The notes: generated from the letters alone by a model not told the origin. Shown: positions 10,955-24,640, counted from the first letter of the stretch. The stretch is DNA of 64,000 nucleotides from Panicum virgatum (GCF_016808335.1 NC_053148.1:48748930-48812929), one strand, 5' to 3'. A program made the numbers and translations.

Positions 10955-13900
10955 TTACACATTCACACCATTTCCTGCAGCCCGGTTACTGGACTCCAAC
11001 TGCCGTTGCATCATCATTTGGTTGACGGCAGCACGCCTCCGGGACTCAGACTGCCATTGCATCAGTTGCAGCTTTCTCCAAAGCTCTTTCTGATCCCTGT
11101 TCCCAATCACAGTTCAGTTTGACCGCTCAAGAACGAACAATGCATGATGCACATGTGTGCTGGTGCGGGTGCATTGTGATTGTGTTGTTACAGAGAGATG
11201 AGAAAAGGATCGGACCATACCTGCATCTTGGCATATTGCATTGTGATTCTTTGCACACTCTGGCATGGAGTTGAATAAAGCTCCACACTTTCTTACACAG
11301 ACGACAGCCTCCTGATGAACGTATCTTGCACTGTGCTCCATGATGGAAGAGTGACTTCAATTTTCGACAGTTGGGATAATGGCAACCACCACGAGCTGGG
11401 CAAGATCCCGCGTGCGCCAAAAGTTGAAGCAATATCTCTGTCTGCAGCATAAAAAAATCATAATGTAGTCAAGACAAATTCGTTCTGGGATTAAGGGCTT
11501 CTCCAGTGATTGACTCATGGTCGACTCAAGACAAATCATAATGTGGCAGCTTGATGAATCGATGCAACTACTGGAGAAAGCGGACTCTAGATGAGAGAGA
11601 AGAATCAACCCATATTTCGGAGTCAACTCATGAGCAATAAAATAAGTAGTAGGATGCATTGCCACTCTGCTTGTGAGGGGAAAACTGTGAGCAAAACTAA
11701 GGAGGATATTGATTTTTATATGAGACTAGGTTCATTAATGATGGTTTGTACTGGAGAGAGAAAATGAATTGCTCCCGTGGAGCGTATGATCGATTCATAT
11801 GGAAAGGTCACTGCGGATGCTCTAATCAAGAGGTGGATAGCTAACATAGTTAAAGATTTGTACAAAATAAAAAGGCATAGACTGGCTACCCGCTAGCCCC
11901 AGCTATGGCATTTTATCATAACCTGGGAAGCTCCAATCGGGACCTAAGTTAGATCCCATTGGTTAAAGTTTATTGACAACAGAAAAGGAACCTCAACGTA
12001 AGAAACAAGAAACGCTATCAGTTATGTCATGTACAAATGATGACATATGCTGAAGTTATTACTTATTACCATGATGTGTGGCTCAATAGCATGATGAATT
12101 GGTCACTATCAAATAGATCTTAGAAATGTGAATGACGGTATGGAAGTGATCAAGTCTATAGGTCAGCAATGCTAAAATGGTCACTAAAAACAGATGAATT
12201 ATGATAATGTAAGAAATAGAATACCGTTTCAACACTCTTCTTTTGTTGAGCATCCATGTCTGATCCTGCTGGATGCTTAGTTAACTTGTGGACATGATTG
12301 GCCCCTTCATTGTGTTTGTAGCAAGCAGCACACTCATCATAATCGCATTCTTTGCACCGCCATCCTTGACCAGTTCTGATATCGTTCTTGCAGATATCAC
12401 ATGTGGTAACGAAAGCGGGTTCAGTTGGATTATGAAGATGGTATAGCACCATCATTGAGGAATGCTTTGCACCGCGAAGGGTATCATATTGATAATGGTT
12501 TCCTTGACAGAGACTCAGGAATGCCTGCCTGGTGTCAAAAAATTCACTTTCTAAGATGCCATCTCTGTCCTTGGTATCTTTAGGCACCCCATCAATTTCA
12601 ACCTAAATGATGATATCAAGTAAAATTGTTAGTATTGTCGGCATTTTTTTTCTTTACATTTGTCTAATTAGTTAACAGCTTTCGAGATAACTTACAGGAT
12701 GCAATATATGGAAGTCAGTACTATTACTCGGGTGCCTCTCCTTCTCTTCATGCTGTTCTTCTACATTATAACACCTGTCGCAGAAGACTCGTGAGTCTCA
12801 AAGGTTAACATTAGCTGTAACAAATTAAAAGAAGAATAAAGCCATGCAATAAATTATGTTGACATTTGAACTTATGCCATGGACAGATGATGATCATGCA
12901 CATCTATCGTATAGAAGTACTCAAATAATCGTACCACGTTATGACTTATGACTTGCGAAACAGATCAACTTACTTGTCACAGATATAAAAGCTTTTGCAT
13001 TGATTGCAGACCCAACGTCTTCCGGACACCATAGGGATACAGCAGTGATGGCAAGAATATTGCAAATGGACCGTGATGAGATCTTCTTTCATTGGGTAAA
13101 TGGCTTCTCCGAGCTGCACAGTATAAGTTGATGGTTATGAGAGGACTGAAATAAAACTCAGTGGAAATAACATATCTTGGAGAAGTTTAGGAGAAAAATA
13201 CACCTTTTGCATGAGCATAGCATCCTTCGAAGCATTCCCACTTAAATCAGTAATACCAGCAAGTTTCAAAGATCTTTTTGTGATAGTCTTCTTTAACTTT
13301 CCCTTCTTCTGCAGATTTCTGTCATCTTCTGGAAGGCAAATTTGGTTGATTATATCTTCTGCAGCTCCAGGCCAATAATCACCATCAAAATATGGCAAGC
13401 GAGCTGCGGTCACTTTAGCCTTGCAATCTGTCTTGGGGTTAAAAAAGTGCTCGTATAGATTGGTCAGCTCAACAACTATACCCTCATTAGTAGCTTTCCG
13501 AAGCATAGATAAGTACCTGCATGCAGAATGATAAATCATACCCCAAGAAGCTAAGACTTACAGTTACAGATGTTATATTCATTAATCTATACTTATGGCA
13601 TCAAATGGTCATACCATTCTCGCAGTTTGTCGGACTTTGGTGTCTTCTGAATCTCTGGATGGCAATACATAATGTAATCTTCACCTTTGAAAGGTGGGCA
13701 CGCCCATATGTAACAACTGGTGAACCCCCGCTGCTTACAATACTGGAGATAACCTATCTGTAACATATACACATGGAAAATTATAGTTAAACTAAAAAAT
13801 GGGGTTGTAATCTGAGTACCATCCCCCCTCCCCCTACTCTCGTTGGTTGAACATACTTGTCATAGTGAATTACCAGAATTTCATGGTAGACAAACGTCCG

Positions 13901-16900
13901 TAAAGCTTCACCAGAAACAGTTTCAATCTCAGGTCTAAAGTATTTGACAGAATCAAGGTACGACAAATAAACCCAGCGTTGGTTTGGGAATGCACATTCT
14001 GCTCCGAATTCTTGCACATACATGCCAAATAGGCATACTTCCACACCTTCTATTCTCTGAAATAAAAGAATGGCCTGCACGAAAAATGGCAAAAACCAGA
14101 TTAAGAGTTTTTGTTAACAAAAGTTTTCTTCCCCCAAAAGGTGAAAAAGGAATAAACTGTAGTCATATGTGATTTTTCACTTCACATAACCAGAGAACTC
14201 TTTTACCTTGGACCTGTAAGGAAACTCTGCTGGGTAATTCTCTTCTCGAAAAATCTCCAAAAAATGTGGTTTAACTTCCAGTTTCTTGTCCACTGATGAA
14301 ACAACTCTGACAACAAGCCCTTCTGCTCCAGGAACCTAATAAGTAAGGGAAACATAAGTACAACAAACTAATTCTAGAATTTGTAGACCGAGAAACACGT
14401 GATTGATGCAAATTTCTTGAAGCTTTTTAGCAGCACACTTAACTGTCTACTTGCATATAAAAGGAATACACATGATTAGCCTCAACAGGAAATGCTATGG
14501 TGCATAGTAGGAGGTTCTGAATGATGTGCAAAACAAAGTCATGAGATAAATCTACAAACTTTGATGTTGGCTATGTTACCCCAGTAAACCAAGGAAACCT
14601 ATACTCAAAAGTTGCACCTGAGGTGCATAAGAATATAACAAAACGAGTAATGCCAAAAAAGCTCAAATGAAGTAAATAAGAACCTAGCAGAACAAAAAAA
14701 AACTCAGAAAGTATAGGTACAGCTGCACATAAAAAATGGCCTCACAAATCCTTAGTACTTTAAGAAGATGAGATTCCAAATTGTAACCATATTGTAAAGC
14801 TTGAAAAGATAGTTTTGTAGGCTTTACAAATTTGTGAAGTACTTTGAAGTGCAAAACAGGAAGGAGTTATGTTAGTGATCGCCCGAATCAGCTTTTATTA
14901 CCAACCTCATCGAATTTTTTCCCATATTTGTTGGCCCTGTTCTGTCTCTCCTCTTTGAGGCGTTGAAAAAGGCGCTCTTCAATATGATCGCTAAGTACTG
15001 TCCTCTGCAGATCTTTTGCCCCAGGAATGGTATTCTGTGGTAAAGGTGTGCGCATGCCATTTTCTATCTCTTGAATATAACAACTATGGCAAATATATTC
15101 AGCATCTTTTTCTTCATCATTCCTTTTGGCATTAAAAAGAGCACAAATCTGGTGCTGCCAGCGTTTACATTTGTCACATGCAACCCACTGTGGAACCAAT
15201 TGATGTAAATTAGTATGCAAGGAAAGAATGCATAAACTATGAGGATACATCCAGGAAAGAGGGAAACTGAAATGCTTACTGCTTCTTCAAGCTCATCATC
15301 GTTTCTTTTTTTTGCAAGTTTTGTCTTGAGCAGTTGAATGTTGTTCACTAAAATCGATTCACTGCGAGACTCACTGTAACATGGTACACAAAAATAGTAG
15401 GAACCACTTTCAGTGATAGAACCACTATAATATGGTGCATTCCGTTTTATCCGAGCACCACAAGAAGAACAATATTTAGGTGGAGGTTCAAAGAAAAGCT
15501 TTTCTACTTTGCAAAGCTGGCATGAGTTCAAGTTCTCGGAATGTCCTATTACTTGATTCTTTTCAGCTTTAGCCTTACTCTGTCAAAAATGAAGAAATTA
15601 TTACAAATAGTTCATACCTCATAGTGACATAAACACATACTCCTGCATATGCCTAAATTATGTATACAATGAGAACAGTAAACATGCATCCAACCAAAAG
15701 ATTTCTTAATAAATCATTAAATATATAGATTTTACAAATCCCAATGGTAACTAACCATGGATCAGGGTAAAAACTTTTGGCAGTGACCAACTGGGTACTG
15801 AGGTAATAAAACATGCTAGTTTAAAAAAATACTCAGGGCAAGAATGTTAAGACCAACCTAAGCTTTCTAGATTCAAAATTAACTTTTCTAGAACATGGAA
15901 TTTCTTATCATTAGACCCACTTGCAAGCAATTTACAAATTTCATTGTTTCTTTTGGGTTTCATCTCTAGTCTACCCCAACTTGCTTGGGAAAAAAAGGCT
16001 ATGTTGTTGTTGTTGTTGTTGATAGCTGCTAACAATCAACATCTAGAGGTTTTCATTTTGCAGTTTTGCTAATGCAATTGCATGTTCAGCATCCTTCCCA
16101 AAAGACCTGATGCATGGTCCTCAAAATAGTAAAATGCTTCAGATTTTGTTTGTCTGCAGAAAATTAGTACATCGACTGCTTATTGTTTCCATATTCAAAT
16201 TGTATTTTGAATTTGACAATTCAACCATCTGATTAAAAAACTATTTATGGCTCAGTAGAGGAAATTCTGGAAATGTTTTTTTTATAATAACAATCTGGTA
16301 CACATGAAATTAGTAGAGAAATCTTGAATATTTATTATTTTCCAATTTTGAAAAATTAAAATAAGAAATCAAGGGAGAATGAATCTGAGCATTAACTAAG
16401 GAAAAAAATAATAGAGTATGTGATACCCCTTTTATAGTCAAGAAGCATACCTGACCAACCCACTGTCTTAGACTACGGACATGTTCATATATTTGATCTG
16501 GAGTGAACAATTCCATGAGTGAAATACCTTTTCTCTTTGTTTTCTCTATGTTGGGCATCATGGCATTTGTAGAGCCATTTGCACTATCCTTAATATCTAG
16601 AGCACTTTCATTTGTATCTTTATTGGGCAACCAATTTTCTTTCTTGATATGAGAATCTAGCTCATTTGAAACACCATTTGAAACACCAGGAATCTCATAA
16701 CTTTGAATTGCACTTGTTTTACCAATAGTACCAGATCCAATTATCTCTACCCTTTGCGGTGGCTGTATATCAATCTCAATGTTTTGCTCTTGTTTCGGGA
16801 ATATCCTTCTATCCTGCCCAAGATGCTTAGGATGAGCTTGCTGCGACACAAAATTTGGGCATGCTTGAGGAACATAGGCATCATCACAATCAAACACATT

Positions 16901-19668
16901 AGGAGGCATAGGTTGCAACCTTAACCTCTTTGATATAGGTGGTTGATCATCAAAGGTTTCAGCTGCCACCATGTTGATGCCCATTCTGTCACCATGTGCC
17001 CCATTGATACTCCTTTCAATTGTATTCTGCTTGCTTGTTTGATCACAATAGTGGCTCAGACTTTCAAATGCTTCCCTACATATAAGACAATGCTTATTGA
17101 CACAATTATTGTAGTGATAAATAGCCTCTTTTGATTGTTTACATTGACCATACAAGCAATCTCTTACTTGACAGTCATTAGAATGCTTCAATATCTCCTG
17201 CGCATGAGCACAATCTTGTGATTTACAACTACCTCTAAAAGGACCTGGACAAAAATTTGCATGAATGAACATGATCGGCCACCGTGATTGTAGATAGCAT
17301 TTATTTGTTGCCTGTTCAGATCCTTTTGATGGAAGCTTGGATAGTTTGTGATCAATTGGAGTCATAGCACAACCAGTATTGAGCCAATCAGGTGAAAAAT
17401 GTTGTTCTGCTGCATCTTGTGACATGGTTCTCTGAAACATACTATTCATCAGTTCAGTATCTTTCACATGTGAAGATAATAACTGCTGAGAATCCATAGT
17501 GACCTGAATGTTATTATCAGAAACGTATTGTCGATACGTCTGGTTGCTTTTGTCTGAATACATTAATTCATCATATGGTAAAATTTCTTGATTAAATAGT
17601 TGCTCATCACGACAAGAACCAAGCTCCGATTCCTTCACAAACTGGGAACAACGATGATTAGGCTCGAAATAATTTTGCTGCTGATGTTGGTACGGGAAGT
17701 GTGATTTCCTAATGTTCACATTTTCTGTTTGATCCAATACCTCAGATTTTATAACAGATTTTGGTTGAAGCGGTTGCTGGGTTGTCTGACTTGTAAGCAA
17801 AGCAAACTCCATTCTTGAAGTGGATAATATTTGTGCAGCATTCATGTTCTGGTTACCTGTAGGTGTTGAACTTGAAGAAACGGTGCCATAAAAATTCCCA
17901 GAAACACAAGAAGATGCTGGGAAGAAAATAGCAAATTTAATTGTTTTGTAATGCTAAATGCCTACACTTGAGCACTAGTTTGCTAACTGATCATAAAATG
18001 TAACGAGGTCATGTGGAACTCATATAAACTGTATCAAAACATGTAGCAGGATCTCCAAGACTTCAGATAAAATTATTAACAACAAGATGAGTCTAGTGCA
18101 GATCAAATAGAAGCTAAAGATATATTTGGAAAAGTCAGAAACATTTTTTCATTTTGCTCCTTAAATATGGAAAACACTGCAAAGAATATCCTCCAGACAT
18201 GGATATAATATAGATCGAGAATAAAATCTAAAGAATCTGCATTCTGCAGGACTTGCTTCTAACAATTAGTCCTGTAATTACTAACCTATACATATTATAA
18301 TGGGGCAAATGATTAAACATTACAGCATAAGGGAGATATTGCATATGTAAAAAATATAGCACACATACTTGGTGTTCCCCGTGGGAGATGACAAATGAAT
18401 TCTTGCTGCAGCGGTTTTTCCGGTGAATTGCCATAAGGAGGTAAATTCATAAATTCTTTTGCTCCTACAGTTCTGTATGGTAGCTGCATATTCGGGCCAG
18501 GCAAACCCATATCACCATTGATTTGTGGATCTGACAAACCATATGGGGAGGAATCCTCCAATATTCTTGAATGTACTCCAGAACCGACATGGGTACCTAG
18601 ATGCTGCATTGAATAGCTACTTTGGTTGATAGAAAATGGCACCGGTTTCTGCTCGTGCACTTGTTGTATGTCATTCGACTCCCCATTGAGGTATCCAGCT
18701 CCATTTGAGTAAGCAGGATTGGGAGATAAAAGCTGATGATGGCTAAATCCTGGAGTTGGAATCATATGAGCTACCTGTCGTTGCATACCCACTGGACACA
18801 TCACTGACGAGTCACTAATAGCCATGGAATTTTGTAGTACATTGATGGATGGATCCTGGTATCCATCGGACATGGAACCTACAAGGAAAATATAGTAAGT
18901 AGTTGCATATGAAGAAACCAACAAAAGGAGGGAGAACACAATTATAAATGTTAGCCATTTTATTTGTACTTTGAGAGATACCAGGTGTTGGAACCATTGT
19001 GCCACAGCGGGAGGAAGTTGGTGTCTGATGCGACATTTGTTGACGCTGATGACCACCATGGTTCGAGAAGGCCCTAACAGCAACTTGCAAATGTGGGTCG
19101 ATTGGTTCTTTCAGCATTGCATAGTAGTCAGCCTGCTCGTAGAATGTTTTATTTTAAAAAATAAGGAAATAAGCGCACGACAGCAAAAAAAAAATGGACA
19201 CAGTATACTTAGAGCTGCTAATAATGAAAATGAAATATGGAATATGGACGTTTTACCTTTGTTGGATGCTGTCTGTACAAAAATTTCTCTAACCTATCTG
19301 CAATTTTCTCAAGGCTCTGGTTCTCAGCAAAATTCTGTGTCTTCATAAGCCGATCAACTCTGGCAATGATAATTTGGCAGTAATTAGCATCGTTCTGGTT
19401 AAACACAACGCCTACCGGTTAGTAGACCTTCCGTTACGTCAGTATGCCCTTCGACAACTAACATAAATTACTACATATAGCCAGTTGGGATTTGACAAGG
19501 ATGTAAAACTTACATATTCCGGTGCATGATGCTGCGCATTTTTAAGAACTGAGGATCCATGTCAAGGTGGCACGAAGCAACTTGCAGAGGTTGGTGCTGC
19601 TGCAGCCCCCTGCCGCCACCTAAGTTCATCTGAGCTGGCTGCCCCGACATCTGCCCAGGCACGTTCAT
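10955..19668 (-). CDS. HAC: CBP/p300-type histone acetyltransferase (HAC family; likely orthologue of rice HAC-like 3)
   Basis: A nuclear transcriptional co-activator that acetylates histones. Sixteen exons join in frame: 19668-19514, 19359-19257, 19132-18982, 18878-18369, 17916-16451, 15579-15280, 15187-14906, 14335-14207, 14074-13874, 13757-13615, 13516-13204, 13113-12974, 12774-12696, 12602-12225, 11441-11221 and 11096-10955. They encode about 1570 residues. After a Gln/Ser-rich N-terminus come a TAZ zinc finger (about 515-600; [14 protein letters not shown] and CINKHC-like spacing), a Cys-rich/PHD region (about 815-990; [19 protein letters not shown]), the KAT11 catalytic domain (about 990-1320; ICAYIWACPP-like segment [20 protein letters not shown], and [13 protein letters not shown]), a ZZ finger (about 1385-1430; [16 protein letters not shown]) and a C-terminal TAZ finger (about 1455-1525). 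This is the family order. The exon 1/2 junction is the least certain. Intron 5 carries a LINE tail. No break was found. Confidence 0.93.
15935..16025 (+). mobile_element. 3' end of an L1-type LINE in HAC intron 5
   Basis: The sequence TTTCATCTCTAGTCTACCCC, then a CTTGCTTGGGAAAAAAAGGC segment and a (GTT)n tail, is the 3' terminus of a plant LINE family. The same terminus occurs in inverse orientation at 22885-22960, within a longer copy that encodes the reverse transcriptase C-terminus. Here only the untranslated tail is recognisable. Confidence 0.7.
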
Positions 19669-21171
19669 CTTGCCACCAGACTGGAGTCAATGTATCGCCA
19701 TCATCATCAGTGATCAGACAGTCAAACGCGGCTGATTGCAATGCATCAACCAAAACAAGAATAAAGCACGATCAGATTTAATTAACAGTAACACAAAGGA
19801 GAAAGGACCACAACTATAAAATCAATAATTTTGTGAGATCAGAAGACCAAAACAAAGCACACCCAAGACCCAACTGATCAACAGCACCCCTAACCACAAC
19901 CCGACCGTGGACGACTTGCATGTGGCGTGACATAGTAGTACGGGGCATGGGTGTACACATGGACGTACACCCAATAAAATTCGCAGAAGCTATAGAAGTC
20001 TATATTAGGGTTTGGGGTGCCCGGTTTCGCACAGCAGGAAGGGAAGACAAATGTCAGGCATACCTGGCTAAGGGCGGCGGGGCGGCGCTCGCCCAGACGA
20101 CGTCGCCGCAAGCGAAGGAAGGCGAGGGAGGGAGAGGGGGTGAGCGGAACGGGGTCGGAGGCGGGGTGAACGGCTGAACGCAACGCCGTGGCGGCGGGAG
20201 CGCCGTCGCTGGATGCGCGGCGCCGTCGGACGAGGCGGCGCGCGGGCAAGTCGTGATCAAGGCCGCTTTCACCTGGTGCGATCGGTCTCGATCCAACGTT
20301 GGGGGCTTGGGGATTGGGATTTGGGATTTGGGAATTTGGGATTGGATCCCAGGTGGATCGGTCGGCTCGGCTCCCTCACGGGTCGGGAGTACTAGAATGG
20401 AAAGCGTTTTAATTTTATATTCTGAACCAGTCAATTTTTTAAATTCTTAGTTTGGACAGTGTTTTAATAAAAAAAATATACTACCACTTTGATCTTTGTT
20501 TACACCACCGCTTAAACGCTACACAATGGTACACCATTTCTATTTAATCGGTTGTTCTAACCATTTATTAAATGGTTGTTTTACCCGTTTAAATACTCAC
20601 TTTGTCCTAATAATAAGCTAATTGGCAGGTGAACGACTGTTTACCGTTTAACATTTATGATAACACTGTATAATACTACTCGAGCATAATTTTTAAGATT
20701 ACATGGTACAACTCAGATATTCGCAATGCACGCACACTCGTCTCTATGAACATATGTACGCAAATCCTATCTCTATGATCATCTTCGAAGATCAAACCGA
20801 CAAATCTTCGAGATTGACGAAGTCATCACATGTGCCTCGCTGTCGAAGAGAGCATCGCTTATCACTGAAAGTACAATCCACTACTAACTCAAAATTAATA
20901 CACCATTATTAATTTAAAGGAGTAATATGTTTGAACTAGTTTCATTAAATCCACATGAGATGTATTATTGATAGCGTATGTATTGGAGCCCAAACCTCGC
21001 CACCCTTGGATCCAGGGCCCACTCCGGGGAAAGCTCCTGCGGGCCGAAGATGTATTAGGCAGTTTAATTACCACCTCAGCCCACGGCCCAGAACATAGAA
21101 CTCCCGTCCTCCTTCCTCCGTCACCGCTCCGCCGCCGCCCCTTCCTGCTCGCGGTCCGCCTCGTCGCCGCC
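19669..21171. promoter_or_regulatory. Bidirectional intergenic region between HAC (-) and TRM7 (+)
   Basis: The two genes are divergently transcribed from about 1.5 kb. On the HAC side a GC-rich block (20064-20250) ends in a good minus-strand donor (CAG|GTATGC at 20064/20063), suggesting a non-coding first exon spliced to an acceptor near 19732. On the TRM7 side a GC- and pyrimidine-rich leader (about 21080-21171) precedes the ATG. The AT-rich middle (20400-20960) holds no gene. The 5' UTR exon is inferred from sequence only. Confidence 0.45.
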
Positions 21172-23980
21172 ATGGGCAAGTCCTCCAAGGACAAGAGGGT
21201 ACGGCTCCTTAGACTCTTCGCCCTGCTCCTCCCCATCCGCTTTGCCTCTCGGCTTCTCACCGGGCTGCGCGCCGGCTGCTCAGGACATCTACTACCGGAA
21301 GGCCAAGGAGGAAGGATGGAGAGCTCGCAGCGCCTTCAAGCTCCTCCAGATAGACCAGGAGTTCAACATCTTCCAAGGTATCAGATTGGACTACCTGCTT
21401 GCTTGCTCACCCTGTTGATGTTGTAGTAGCCATATCTCGCACCATGAACGAACAGTAGGGAGCTGATGAAAAACACTTTCCTTTGGGGCTTATTATTAGG
21501 AGTGAAACGTGTGGTTGATCTGTGTGCTGCTCCTGGAAGCTGGAGCCAGGTATCCTTCCTTGTGCCGTGCCCAGTAGCCCATCCGTACCAAAGTTTATTT
21601 ATCTGGTTGCTTTATTTGCTATTGGCACTTGTAGGTTTTGAGCCGGAACCTGTATGTACCAGCAAAACAGTCCCCTGATTTCAAGTAAGTATATGTGCCA
21701 CTCTCTGTTTGTGCGTAATTTGGTTGTGGGTATCTGATTGCTTTTTGCTCTCCTTGTTTCGGATGTGTTATGCTACTAGGGAAGGCGACCTTCCTCTCAT
21801 TGTTGCAATCGACTTGCAACCGATGGCCCCCATAGAAGGTGTTATACAAGTGCAGGGAGACATCACTAATGCTCGGACGGCTGAAGTGGTGTGTTAGACG
21901 GGGGGGGGGGGGGCATAAATTTCTTTGCTCCGAGCTTAGCTCATGTGATTGCTGAAAACTTCGCTCATGTGAATGTTTTGCTAGGTTATTAGACATTTTG
22001 ATGGATGCAAAGCAGATTTGGTTGTTTGCGATGGTGCTCCTGATGGTATGATACGAGCTCAAGAGAGCTGATTCTTAACTATAATCTGTTTGATTTGGAT
22101 TTAACATTACATACTTATGGTTCTTTGGATGGTTGTAGTTACTGGCCTTCATGATATGGACGAATTTGTTCAGTCCCAGCTTATACTTGCGGTTAGTTCT
22201 CATTTGTTTCTCTGTCTACATCCAGCACATTTTTTTATCAACAAATTGCAATATTCATATGATGAATATCAGATAAAAGTATTGACTTCAGGTTTATTAG
22301 ATTCTGTAGCATGTTCAGCAATCGAATTTCTTTACTCAGCTTGTGGAGAAAACCTTGCTCTTTATGTTGCCCCACGCTGATTTCAGTTGTGTTATGCTAT
22401 GTCTTCAGTTCAAGTTTCTCTATTTTTTTCTTGAACCACCTTTCATTTAGGCACTTACAATCGTGACTCATGTACTCAAAGTTGGTGGAAAATTTGTTGC
22501 GAAGATCTTCCGGGGTAAAGATACAAGTCTCTTGTACTGCCAGGTGATTTGCACTTCTATTTAGCTATATAATTCACTAATGTACTGCAAAACTCTCTCT
22601 GTTTTCTACTGATGCTTCTGTCATGTACTTGTCACTATCTGTGCTTTATGCAGCTAAAATTGTTCTTCTCACAAGTTACATTTGCGAAGCCGAAAAGTAG
22701 CCGGAACTCAAGCATTGGTAAGTCTTTGTACACATGAGCTGCTTGTATGCTTATCTAGCTTCGATGGTTCATATAGTTTATGGTTCTCAATTCTGAAATT
22801 GTTGTTGGTTGTGGGACATTTGGGAGATTACCATTAGACAACCTATACCCAATGTAGTAAGGTTGCATATTCTTTCTGTTTCTTACAACAACAACAACAA
22901 CAACATAGCCTTTTTTCCCAAGCAAGTTGGGGTAGGCTAGAGATGAAACCCGAAAGAAATAAGTTCAAATTTCAGGCACATTGATAGCTAGTCTCCAAGC
23001 GCTCCTATCCAAAGCTATCTCTTTAGAGATATTCCAATCTTTAAGGTCTCTCTTAACCGACTCATCCCATGTCAGTTTAGGTCTACCTCTACCCCTCTTT
23101 ACATTATCGACCCGCTCAAGAACCCCATTACGCACCGGCGCCTCAAGAGGCCTTCGTTGGACATGTCCAAACCATCTCAGCCGATACTGGATAAGTTTCT
23201 CCTCAATTGGTGCCACCCTGACCCTATCCCGAATAACTTCGTTCCGGACTCTATCCCTCCTTGTGTGCCCGCAAAACCACCGCAACATCCGCATCTCTGC
23301 AACATGTCGCCTTTTTGTAGGCCAACATTCAGCACCGTATAACATCGCCGGACGAATTGCTGTCCTATAGAATTTGCCTTTTAGCTTTTGTGGCACCCTC
23401 TTGTCACAAAGGATGCTAGAAGCTTGCCGCCATTTCAACCAGACAGTTGAAATTCTTTCTGTTTCTTGTTGATGGAAAATGTTTGTGTGGTCTTATACAT
23501 TTATGTATCCTTGTCATTTGTCAAACAGAGGCGTTTGCAGTTTGTGAGAATTATTCACCTCCTGAAGGGTTTAAGGAGGAAGATCTTTACCACCTGCTAG
23601 AAAAAGTGGGGACTCCTTCAGGAGCTGACGATTTAGGTAAGGGCTACAAATTGTTATGCAACACTCTTCTCCCCCAACTGGTTCAGGACATGATACAGAG
23701 GCATACTCAATCCTTATGCCATTTCTCATGTGCAGATTGCAGAAGCGGATGGCTCGAGGGACCTAACAAGGTCTACATTCCATTTCTGGCCTGCGGGGAT
23801 CTCAGCGGTTACGACTCAGACCGATCATACCCGCTCCCGAGCACAGAAGGGGGCTCCTACAGGAGCTTGGATCCGGTCCAGCCTCCCATCGCCCCGCCTT
23901 ACAAAACCGCCCTGGAGATGAAGAAGGCTTCCAGCCACGGTGCTAGTGTAGATACCATCAGACCATCTGCAGACTCTTGA
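21172..23980 (+). CDS. TRM7: FtsJ-like tRNA 2'-O-ribose methyltransferase (TRM7/FTSJ1 homologue)
   Basis: Methylates ribose 2'-OH in the tRNA anticodon loop (positions 32 and 34 in yeast and human homologues) using S-adenosylmethionine. Eleven exons join in frame: 21172-21198, 21284-21377, 21500-21549, 21635-21684, 21780-21888, 21985-22045, 22139-22191, 22451-22543, 22654-22717, 23529-23636 and 23736-23980. They encode about 317 residues, the normal family length. The protein starts MGKSSKDKR. All members of the K-D-K-E catalytic tetrad are present: K28 in [11 protein letters not shown]126 in VVCDGAPD, K166 in GGKFVAKIF, and E201 after SSRNSSI. The SAM-binding motif is [13 protein letters not shown] (about 45-57), and [19 protein letters not shown] follows the catalytic core. 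Intron 9 contains a LINE insertion. The gene looks intact. Confidence 0.95.
22885..23451 (-). mobile_element. 5'-truncated L1-type LINE inside TRM7 intron 9
   Basis: On the minus strand an open frame (23438-22965) encodes the C-terminal part of a non-LTR reverse transcriptase ([46 protein letters not shown]). A short UTR and a (GTT)n tail at 22885-22905 follow. The insertion is flanked by a perfect 16-bp target-site duplication, ATTCTTTCTGTTTCTT, at 22869-22884 and 23452-23467. The 5' half of the element is missing, the usual result of incomplete target-primed reverse transcription. Confidence 0.93.
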
Positions 23981-24640
23981 ATTTTGATATGCATGCAGGA
24001 ATTGAGATACCATCAGCCCATTTGTTTTCTTGCAACCACCGTGTTAAATGCTGTAGGAATTGAGACATTATCTGGCTATGATATGCTGCCCAACACTGCT
24101 AGTATAGAAAATGATGAGGTGAAACTTGCGCTGGATCTTGGATTTTGGCTCCTCCGAACCTCATGTGAGAAAATTTAGAATCCAAATGCTTACAAGTAAT
24201 TTTGACCTGTGGCAAATTTAGAATCCAAATGCTTACAAGTAATTTTGACCTGTGGCTCTGTGCAATATGTACCTGATCAGAATATCAATTATCTTGATGT
24301 CGTACTTGTGTCCTTGTTTACCTCTGCTGCTGCTCTGTTGGAGGGAACCGTGTTCTGTTTCTTTATTAGGGTTGACAAAACTGCTTATAGTAGTATTTCA
24401 ACAAAAAAAAAAAACTGTTTATAGTAGTAGTAAGTTGGCGACTTGGAGGTGGCCAGGTGGGTCTCAAGGAAAACCTTGCAGGCAAGCGCCATCCCGCTGC
24501 GGCTGCGCAGTCCTCTGTTGATGGCAGCAATCCAAATGAACTGAGGTCTTGTTGATAGCACATTGTTACGGAGAAACTAAAGACTGCTAACAACCAGTAT
24601 GTGATGGGTCTGCTATCTATGATAATGAAAAGGGACACCT
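23981..24640. repeat. TRM7 3' flank with tandem and dispersed repeats
   Basis: A 43-bp unit beginning AAATTTAGAATCC is duplicated in tandem at 24171-24213 and 24214-24256. Sequence from about 24316 to 24606 (GCTGCTCTGTTGGAGGGAAC, GTGGCCAGGTGGGTCTCAAG, CTTGTTGATAGCACA) recurs in the same orientation at about 38282-38582 with modest divergence. No gene is seen. Confidence 0.75.
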
